A stretch of DNA of 64,000 nt. It comes from Cheilinus undulatus (Eukaryota > Chordata > Actinopteri > Labriformes > Labridae). The position numbers and the translations under genes were made by a program. The notes beneath the pieces are model-generated. The model was not told the origin of the DNA and made no database searches. It saw nothing but the letters and a program-made list of their open reading frames with translations. Positions 57,052 to 64,000 of this stretch are shown here, in pieces (within the stretch, counting starts at the first letter, position 1; each line of letters opens with the position of its first letter). The stretch covers positions 35,567,657 to 35,631,656 of the forward strand of contig NC_054875.1 of assembly GCF_018320785.1 (NCBI RefSeq), read 5' to 3'.

Positions 57052-60000
57052 TATTGTGACAGTTAATCACATATATCCACACTGGGTATCCATTTATTCA
57101 AGTCCCTTTGCAATCTTAATCTTAATCTTTGTACACTTTACTTCAGCTGGATGAACTAGTCTAGATAATATCAGCATATATCTTGTATATCATCAATGTA
57201 AAATGTATCTTTTCAATAACTTATAACTACCAATTTAAAAAAAAACTGACCCAGATTACTGACAACCCACCCTAATAGTGATGGTGATGTTGCTCAAGTG
57301 TAACTGCATTGGCTGACCATCCACACTGAATTCATCTTCAAGAAAAGGTCCGATGTTAGACACGGTGGAGGCTAACAGCTCCGCCTGGAAGTCCTGCACT
57401 CTGATGTCCACGAAGCCCATAGTCTCAGCCAGAGCAGAGTGTCGAGCAGCAGATGGACCCATTTCTGATCGCATGCACAGTGCAGGAGTGATTCTGCTGC
57501 CCTGACTGTTCTGCATCTGATTGGATCCAGTTGAAGCTACAGGCAAAAGGGACATTTGTTAGCCTTGTGGGCTTTAAAAGGCAAGAGGTTTAAACATGCT
57601 GTCCATACTAGAACATAATAATAATAATAACTTTATTTGTATAGCAATTTTAAAAACATGGGTTTACAAAGTGCTTTGACAAGTGCAGAAGCAAGTACAA
57701 AAACAAAGCAACAACCCAGACAAAAGACAAGAAACAGAACGTGACATGTAGACAGATAATAATTCATCTACATCGATAAAGAGCAACAATATAGAACCAA
57801 ACCTAGATGACCTGTGATGCCATGCAAACTAAGACATCACAGACGTCAATCAGAGTGCAGACATGAACTGCACAGCTAAGACATCATGACATCAGGATGC
57901 AGGCAAGACACAGACATCAGTACCATAAAATGATAGGAACCCAGGCAAAGCAGGAACATGATTTATTTTTTCCTTCTGATTGAGACAGTGCCTAAATGTA
58001 GTGCCTACTTGGATTTGGAGGCATGCGTACAACATGCTAATAAAGCAATTAAATATACCTCCTCTTCAATCTAAAATAAAATCTGCAGTGCAAATCCTCA
58101 GAACCTGTTATTTCCTTTATATTCTTGTGTCATGTAAGTTATGTTTATCTATAGACAAATAAAATGGCAGTATGATCACTTTGAGTTACAAAACACCCAA
58201 GGTCTGTGATAATGTCTGTGAAAGAAGCACCTGCAGCTATTCACACAGATCCTTACAGTCAAAAAGCAGTCTCATGTCTCTGTTGAGTTCTCACTACAGT
58301 TAAAGATTCTGTTCAACAGTTCTTCATTTCTTCACATGACACCATGATTTTAAGATCTGGAGGGGATGTACTCTTTCATTACCTGAGCATGACTTAGGCA
58401 GCCATGACAACCCCTACCTTTATCACTGAAAGGTCATATTTTGATACATTGGACAGTTCTGTCTGGTCTCCAAGTGGGCATAATCTAGACTCTTTGAGAC
58501 ACGTCACTATTATGATATCACTCAGCAAAGTGGGTGGCAGAGGTGTTGACATCAGACTGCTGTCCATTTCAGTCAAAATTACTTTCTAGTTTTGTTTTAG
58601 TGAAAATAAAACATAGTTATCCTACTTAACACAAATGTCAGTGACTCTGTCAAGTTAAGTAATCCACCTCAAGGTCTCTTACAGAGAAACTTGTGAAGAG
58701 TGAACTTAAAGAGCTGTTTCTTTGTACACAGGTAGTGATCCTAAAGCGTACAAAAGCTTGAATGCCAATGTCGCTGTTCTCACGAGCACCTCTTCATGTA
58801 GTGTTTAATTAAAAAGTCAAATACACTCATCAGGCAACACAAAGACATCCTCAAGCACTCTTTCTGATTTCATTCAGTAAAAATATCACAGGTAAACATG
58901 ATCATGTTTTACACCTTAATACTGGCATTTGCTTTTGCATTTAGCTCATCAAGTGCTTCTATTGCAGATGAGATGTACAAAGTATTAAGATGCATTGTGC
59001 TTCATATGATTAATAGGCATCAAATACTGACATTCAAGCTTTAATCCTGTTTCTACCCTCCATTTTCAGTGTACATTATCAATCAGCAAGCTCATCTGTG
59101 GAGCTAAGAAGCAGCAAAGTTAAATCTGTGCTTTAACTTAGTTCAACTCTCACTGGCCTCTTTTATATAGTTCGCTGCATTTTATGGTATTTTCTAGCTA
59201 TTCTTCCACACTCATGACAAATCTAAATTATTCAGCAAAGTGATCCTCACATTGATATATACAGTATATACATTTCAGTAGTCTTTTAAATGTTATATTT
59301 TTAATAACTCTTAAATTTCTTTTAAATCTACAATTGATTATCTTACTTATTTCCAAAGTAAGAATATGCTTATTTTAAAGTCTGTTTAATATATATTCTC
59401 TTCAAAGGTTTGTTGATATGAGTGCTAAATACCATGTAGAAGTCCAGCATGCAGATCTGCAACCCTGATGTTTCCCATCTGCACAGGGGTCAGATTATTA
59501 GTCTCCACAGCCACCACTTGGTCTTCTCCCTTTATCTCCATAGTACATGCTGTTCCACTCAAGATCAGCACCAACACTGAGGACTGGAAAGACATACAAA
59601 ACACCAAGTTTCAATTTAGAAAAAAAGCTTAGATTAATTATTATCATAACAGAGGTCAAGACAGAATAAATTATTCCAATCTTCCTGTTCTTCAAAGACT
59701 CTGACCATTTTAATCTAACCTCTTGGAGTAGCTTAGTTACCCACCAAATCCTGAGACACATCCTCAGTGCTTTGGGAAAAAGAGCTGCTGAGTTCAGCTG
59801 ATGAGCGTCTCTCTGTCCCTAGAACAGGGCTGCTTCGACTGCCCACAGCGGTGTTGTTGGGTCCCGGGGACTCTGGAAACATAAAATTGAGTTAAAACAG
59901 GTGACACCTTTGTATAGGGTGATTTCTTTAATAACTCTGAGAGTTATTTTGAGCACCTGAGTCTATAAGAACAACAAAGTTCTCGCTGAAATCACTAGTC

Positions 60001-63000
60001 TCAGAGATACTCTCATCCGGCAGGCTGCCATCCAAGATAGCACTATCAAAGGAATGCTGGGAAGGCGACTGTTTCATGGATTTGTGCCGCGGGCTGGCAG
60101 CCTGAGAGGGGGAGGACTCTTCAGAACGCTGGACCTGTTCCCTACAAACACACAGACAGTTGTTAACAAACAGCCAGTAAAAGCATGCGGCGCACAGCAT
60201 GGGTTTCAGACAAAGATTATTATGTTCTCAACAGCTCAGCGGGAGAACTCTAGCACTTACTTCCCCTGTGCACTGAACAATTTGCTCATCCCTGAGCCTC
60301 GACTCAGCAGGCTAAAAGCGTCTTTTGTAATTGAAAACGCCCCTTTGGTCAGGTCCAGCGAGGCACTTATGGCATCTTTGGTCACATCCTTGGTGACATT
60401 AATAGCGCTGGACAGCTCTCCCTCCAGGCTGAAGGTGGATGGTTCACGGGAGAGGACTGGCGAGTGTCCAGGTGAGAGAACAGGTGAGAGAACGGGGGTG
60501 TCCTCCTGTGTTTCCAACACCTGCAGCACCACCTCCTCCACTGCCTCGCATGCCTCCTCTACCAACACTCCTTGATCATCCGGATAATCACGTTCATTGG
60601 CTGTATTGATGGAGAGGCCAGTTTCTATCCCGTTTTCTTCTGGGATATCAGACCGATGGGTAGGAGAGATGTCAGAGTCTGTTATGCTTGGGCTGTCTGT
60701 CTCTGGGGTTTGAGGGACCTCTACTTCAGGCTCTGAGCTCACTGCCGGCAACAGGAGACCCATTTCTGCAGAGTCCACCAGGAGGGCGAGACAAACTGTG
60801 TTAGGTTTAGTCTCTTGGCCGTGAGCCTGTTTTACATTTTGTAGATCACGGCCCAGCTCTGCCCCCAAGCGAGCCATGGCATCCCTCATCCTTAGCAGCG
60901 CCACATACTGGTAATGATTGAGCCACATCCTCACTGGAGTGTTGGTGAGGGCCAGAAAGTGGAATGAGGCAAAGGAAGTGTCTTCCTGCTCTGGTGAAGC
61001 CCGATGATCTCCGTTTGGACTGGAGGAGGAACATGGTGCATTATTTCCAAACGCAGAGGGCTGACAGATCCAAACAGACATGGAAAAGGGTTCAACAAAA
61101 GGTTGGGTTTTGCCTTTGGGGAATCGCCGCGCTCCATCAAAACCAAGGGTCACGCGGAACAGACTGAGAGACCAGATATCCCGGGAGCGTGGCCTCTTTA
61201 TGTCCAGTGGCTGGAGCTCTGTCTCTTGAGAGACATGAAGGAAAGTGGATGGGATGGCATGGAAGGCACTCCGGTCTCTGGGGTAGGGGCAGGGAGGCTC
61301 CATCTTGAAGAAAGGGCAGCTTGCAAACTTGTTATAGGTACTGCTGAGATCAGCTCTGGAGCCGTTAGGACAGTGGTGGGTGTTGCTGAGGGTCATCTGG
61401 GGCACAGTGACAGAGAGGGACTGTGGACGCTCTGGATGGTCCAGTATGGAGGAATCCAAGGGGATTACAAGCTGAACAAAGAAACACAAACAGCCACTTA
61501 ATAATGCAAAATGCATTCTTTGGTGAAAAATACAGTGCCTTTAAAAAGTATTTGCCCCCTTTCTGATTCCTGAGTTTTTCATATTTATCACACTTAAATG
61601 TTTCAGATCATCAACCCAATTTTTATATTTCACAAAGACAACCCAAGTAAATAGAAAATGCACTGTTTGGATGATTATTAAATTTTTTTAAGTGGGGAAA
61701 AAATTCCAAACCTATCCGACACTATGTGAAAAAGTAATTGCCCCCCTTGTTAAATCATGAGTTAACTGTGATTAACCACAGTTGTTGGAAAGCTGAGTTC
61801 AATTTCAATGGCCACACCCAGGCCTGATTACTGCCAGATTTGTTGAATCAAGAAATCACTTAAATAGAAGCTGTCAGACAAAGTGAAGTAGGCTACAAGA
61901 TCTCAAAGAGAAACACATCATGCCACGATCCAAAGAAATTGAAGAACAAATGAAAAACAAAGTCATTGAAATCTATTAGTCTGGACAAAGGTTACAAAGC
62001 TATTTCCAAGGCTTTGGGACTCCAGCGAACCATGGTCAGAGCCGTTATCCACAAATGGAGAAAACTGGGAACAGTGAGAACTGCAGGCCTCACTGGCCTC
62101 AGTTAAGGTCTGAGTTCATGACTCAACCATAAGAAACTGGGCAAAAATGGCATCCATGGGAAAGTTCCAAGGCCAAAACTACTGCTGATAAAAAAAGAAC
62201 ACAAACGCTAGTCTCACATTTGCCAAGAAAACATCTTGATGATCCCCAAGACTTTTGGAGAAATATTCTGTGGACTGACGAGACAAAAGTTGAACTGCTT
62301 GGAAGGTGTGCGGCCTGTTACATCTGGCGTAAAAACAGCACAGCATTTGATAAGAAGAACATCATGCCAACAGTCAAACATGGTGATGGCAGTGTGATGG
62401 TCTGGGGCTGCTTTGCTGCTTCAGGACCTGGACCACTTGTTGTGATTGATGGAACCATGAATTCTGCTGTCTACCAGAAAATCCTGAAGGCCAAAGTCCG
62501 ACCATCAGTTCGTGCCCTCAAGCTCAAGTGCTCTTCAGTAATACAACAGGACAATGACACAAAATATACCAGCAAGTCCACCTCTGAATGACTCAAGAAA
62601 AAACAAAATTAAGGTTTTGGAGTGGCCAAGTCAAAGTCTGGACTTAAATCTAAATGAGATGCTGTGGTGTGACCTTAAATGGCAGTTCATGCTGGAAAAC
62701 CCTCCAATGTAACTGAGTTAAAACAATTCTGAGAAGAACAGTGGGCCAAAATTCCTCCACAGCAATGCGAAAGACTCATCGCCAGTTATTGCAAATGCTT
62801 GATTTCAATTATTGCTGCCAAGAGTGGCACAATCAGTTATTAGGTTCAGGGGGTAATTACTTTTTCACACTGGGCCAGATAGGTTTGGACTTTTTTCTTA
62901 AAAAATCAAATAGTCATTCAGACATTGCATATTGTATTTACTCGGGTTGTCTTTGTGAAATATTAAAATTGGTTTAAAGAGTCGAAACATTTAATTGTGA

Positions 63001-63297
63001 TAAATGTGCAAAAAACTCAGGCATCAGAAAGGGGGCAAATACTTTTTTACGACACTGTATATCTAATTTTAAGTTTGAGAAAATAAATGAATGGTTCATT
63101 CACCTTGAGCTGAGTCGCATCCATACAGATGTCCACATGCTCCTCTGACTTGCTGCTGTCTTGCAGATGGTAGAAAGCTTTGACCTGGTCCAGTGTGTGA
63201 AGCAGACCTCTGGAGAACAGATTGATCCACAGTATGCTGGCTGGGTCGACACAGAACTGGAGGCCATTTAGCTGGGCATACAGGTTTGTGGTGGGTA
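54860..63297 (-). CDS. uhrf1bp1: UHRF1BP1 / BLTP3A bridge-like lipid transfer protein, C-terminal part
   Basis: The family is VPS13-like (chorein N-terminal) rod proteins that move lipids between membranes at contact sites. Nine exons join in phase: 63297-63104, 61471-60261, 60141-59957, 59872-59741, 59576-59433, 57536-57271, 57009-56901, 56686-56619 and 54976-54860, ending at TGA. They give about 808 codons of a protein of about 1440 residues in human; the N-terminal lipid channel is beyond 64000. Diagnostic stretches are NLYAQLNGLQFCVDPASILW, SKSEEHVDICMDATQLK, FSMSVWICQPSAFG, LTKGAFSITKDAFSLLSRGS, HSFDSAILDGSLPDES and GEDQVVAVETNNLTPVQMGN. The C terminus (from QQQKEIKALEVKLS) is a predicted coiled coil. 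The paralogue UHRF1BP1L is a weaker fit. Synteny with taf11 and anks1a supports UHRF1BP1. Confidence 0.92.
55340..56000 (+). mobile_element. Unclassified retroelement-like block, L2-like 3' end
   Basis: In the last uhrf1bp1 intron. Frames at 55346-55675 (+) and 55333-55735 (-) have no recognised similarity. The right end, AACTAATTTCCCCCAGTGAA then CAATAAAGACAATCTGAC, resembles 3' ends of vertebrate L2-type LINEs. Confidence 0.35.
56619..56686 (-). CDS. uhrf1bp1: uhrf1bp1 penultimate short exon
   Basis: A 68-bp exon after CTCCAG (AG at 56688-56687), donor GAG|GTAAGA. Joined in phase it reads GGPVSGDDLGFYSFYLGQQQ-KE. It links the preceding exon to the coiled-coil end in a continuous frame, which is the main support. 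A CAG repeat at the acceptor allows a 3-base alternative. Confidence 0.78.
56901..57009 (-). CDS. uhrf1bp1: uhrf1bp1 exon after a 30-nt poly-T tract
   Basis: Acceptor ATCTTTTAG|GATG, donor CAAAG|GTATAC. It encodes DDSPKIYPTAPQPVPSSFIV and DKLLLERGEDGMMRLK, matching the family's VDxLxxERxxDG motif. The upstream intron end holds 30 consecutive T on the coding strand. Confidence 0.92.
57271..57536 (-). CDS. uhrf1bp1: uhrf1bp1 exon
   Basis: Acceptor TGCCTGTAG|CTTC, donor ATTAGG|GTGGGT. It encodes MGFVDIRVQDFQAELLASTV, SNIGPFLEDEFSVDGQPMQL and HLSNITITIR. This is the conserved C-terminal beta-rich segment (FLED... QPMQLHLSN). Confidence 0.93.
57600..57960. repeat. AAT repeat and dispersed repeat in uhrf1bp1 intron
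   Basis: AATAATAATAATAACTTTAT, then TTGTATAGCAATTTTAAAAA and TTTACAAAGTGCTTTGAC: a common vertebrate interspersed block near 57617-57730. The rest of the stretch is unclassified. Confidence 0.5.
57961..59432. other. uhrf1bp1 intron, nothing recognised
   Basis: Remainder of the 1.9-kb intron between the exons at 59576-59433 and 57536-57271. No extra exon seen. Confidence 0.5.
59433..59576 (-). CDS. uhrf1bp1: uhrf1bp1 exon
   Basis: It encodes LVLILSGTACTMEIKGEDQV and VAVETNNLTPVQMGNIRVAD. Two acceptors are possible: ...TTTCCAG (AG just before 59586) and ...CCTCAG (AG just before 59576). Only the second keeps the frame with the upstream exon, so it is used here; the nine-base difference is not itself the issue, the carried phase is. 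Donor CATG|GTATTT. Confidence 0.88.
59741..59872 (-). CDS. uhrf1bp1: uhrf1bp1 exon
   Basis: Acceptor GTTTCCAG|AGTCC, donor GGTGG|GTAACT. It encodes ESPGPNNTAVGSRSSPVLGT and SFSQSTEDVSQDLV. Low-complexity Ser-rich linker; call based on open frame, splice signals and phase match with both neighbours. Confidence 0.85.
59957..60141 (-). CDS. uhrf1bp1: uhrf1bp1 exon
   Basis: Acceptor TTTGTAG|GGAACAG, donor GACTCAG|GTGCTC. It encodes a Ser-rich segment, EQVQRSEESSPSQAAS, then KQSPSQHSFDSAILDGSLPD and SENFVVLIDS. The SQHSFDSAILDGSLPDES block resembles the SLDSxxLxE motif of vertebrate family members. Confidence 0.9.
60261..61471 (-). CDS. uhrf1bp1: uhrf1bp1 large exon (1211 bp)
   Basis: Acceptor TTGTTCAG|CTTGTAATC, donor GGGGAA|GTAAGT. 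It encodes about 403 residues: a beta-rich segment with SVTVPQMTLSNTHHCPNGSR and FSMSVWICQPS, a helical LNHYQYVALLRMRDAMARLG, an acidic disordered region, three PVLSP-type repeats near 60440-60505, and a Thr-Lys-Asp repeat segment near 60290-60400 (TKDVTKDAIS, LDLTKGAFSITKDAFSLL). The single long exon matches the family's large 3' exon. Open plus-strand frames over this region are antisense shadows. Confidence 0.94.
61531..63059 (+). mobile_element. Tc1-like transposon, full length, decayed
   Basis: Terminal repeats start TACAGTGCCTTTAAAAAGTA and, inverted, TACAGTGTCGTAAAAAAGTA, both followed by TTTGCCCCCTTTCTGAT. TA target duplication at both ends. The plus strand holds transposase parts: MPRKHLDDPQDFWRNILWTD with the first catalytic Asp of LWTDETK, then HGDGSVMVWGCFAASGPGPL and the second Asp in QQDND (frame 62220-62591). 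Stops and frameshifts elsewhere make it inactive. It fills 1529 of 1632 bases of a uhrf1bp1 intron. Confidence 0.92.
63104..63297 (-). CDS. uhrf1bp1: uhrf1bp1 exon (first of nine in window)
   Basis: Acceptor CTTCCAG|TACCC and donor CTCAAG|GTGAAT. It begins two bases into a codon and ends in phase 0. It encodes PTTNLYAQLNGLQFCVDPAS and SKSEEHVDICMDATQLK, among the best conserved parts of this family. Confidence 0.93.
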
Positions 63298-63778
63298 CTG
63301 GAAGAATGTAAAAAGGAAACAGATGCTGATATATGACTTTCACATAACATCATATACTTCTACATAATTTATGTGTCTGATATGACCAGACTTTATATAA
63401 AAATAAGGCTATTTTTTTCAGTAAATGCCAACGACTCTGTGTAATCAAACTGCACGTAAGACAACATTAGGCCAGTCAAGATTTAGAATACCCTTCCATT
63501 AAAAAAACATCCACTGACTCAAAGTATTCAGTAATAAGGAAAAAAAAATAGCTCAATCAAAGGCTAACTGGTTAACACTAACATGCATATTTTACGTTTT
63601 ATATGCTCATCATACTTTATTTCTCTTTTTATTTGTTTGTACTTTGATGTTATTTCACTAACTGACCTTAATTGTACTTTTTAGTCATTTTCATCAATCC
63701 ACTTGTTTATGTCTGCTTTACTGTTAGCTTTTATGCATCTATGTGGCTACCTGTCTGTCCACCTTGCTGTTGTTGTTA
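63298..63778. other. uhrf1bp1 intron, nothing recognised
   Basis: Upstream of the first exon in the window on the minus strand. No further exon seen. Confidence 0.5.
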
Positions 63779-64000
63779 CCTCCGCCAAGGAGGTTATGTG
63801 ATCGGCAGGATTTGTTAGTCAGTTAGTTTGTTTGTTAGCAACATAACTCAAAAAGTTAAAGATGGATTTTGATGAAATTTTCAGGAAATGTCAGAAATGG
63901 CATAAGGAAGAACTCATTAGATTTTGGGAGTGATCCCGATCACCGTCTGGATCCAGGAATTTTTTAAAGGATTCTGTACTATTGGGAGATAGGGCTAATG
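63779..64000 (+). repeat. Widespread CTCCGCCAAGGAGGTTATG repeat
   Basis: CCTCCGCCAAGGAGGTTATG, TTTGTTTGTTAGCAACATAA, CAAAAAGTTAAAGATGGATT and GATTTTGGGAGTGATCCCGA match a block dispersed in fish and many other animal genomes. It runs off the window. Confidence 0.65.

Noticed and set aside
60054..60575. 173-codon plus-strand frame
   Set aside because: Antisense shadow of the large uhrf1bp1 exon; the minus strand carries the family motifs.
61004..61501. 165-codon plus-strand frame
   Set aside because: Also antisense to the large uhrf1bp1 exon; no conserved motif.

Overview
The window is vertebrate nuclear DNA, almost certainly from a teleost fish. Coding sequence is split into short exons with GT-AG splice sites. 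The introns carry fish-type repeats: Tc1-like elements, hAT and piggyBac MITEs, and tRNA-derived SINEs. No operon, CRISPR array, rRNA or genuine tRNA gene was seen. The species cannot be fixed from the sequence alone.

Three protein-coding genes are supported. (1) anks1a, minus strand: exon 1 with the start codon at 46134-46132, then exons at 19598-19518, 19290-19134 and a 63-bp exon at 18308-18246. The rest of the gene (further ankyrin repeats, SAM and PTB domains) is not seen and should lie beyond base 1. (2) taf11, plus strand, complete: five coding exons from 49380 to 51831, 207 codons plus stop. (3) uhrf1bp1 (also called bltp3a), minus strand: nine 3' coding exons from 63297 down to the stop at 54862-54860, about 808 codons. 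The 5' half lies beyond 64000. The order and relative orientation match, from recalled knowledge, the human 6p21 block UHRF1BP1 - TAF11 - ANKS1A. anks1a and taf11 are head to head about 3.2 kb apart. taf11 and uhrf1bp1 are tail to tail, with candidate poly(A) signals only about 270 bp apart.

Layout: 1-18.2 kb is the intron (or introns) downstream of the fourth anks1a exon seen, made of repeats and unrecognised sequence. 18.2-19.6 kb holds three anks1a exons. 19.6-45.9 kb is the 26-kb anks1a intron 1, rich in MITEs, plus two stretches that look like possible conserved non-coding elements. 45.9-46.6 kb is the CpG-rich anks1a first exon and promoter. 46.6-49.3 kb is intergenic with a T/C-rich degenerate array. 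49.3-52.0 kb is taf11. 52.0-54.9 kb is the probable uhrf1bp1 3'UTR. 54.9-63.3 kb is the uhrf1bp1 exon cluster, with one intron almost filled by a Tc1-like element. 63.3-64 kb is intron ending in a dispersed repeat.

The three genes do not form a pathway. ANKS1A is a receptor-tyrosine-kinase adaptor, TAF11 is a histone-fold subunit of TFIID, and UHRF1BP1/BLTP3A is a bridge-like lipid-transfer protein. No wholly new system was found. The most checkable unusual items are a 63-bp in-frame anks1a exon, a possible alternative terminal exon in anks1a intron 1, three piggyBac-like MITEs with TTAA ends (one enclosing an A/C-rich array), a hAT MITE with a perfect 8-bp target duplication, a SINE with a perfect 12-bp target duplication, and a 30-nt poly-T tract at a uhrf1bp1 splice acceptor.
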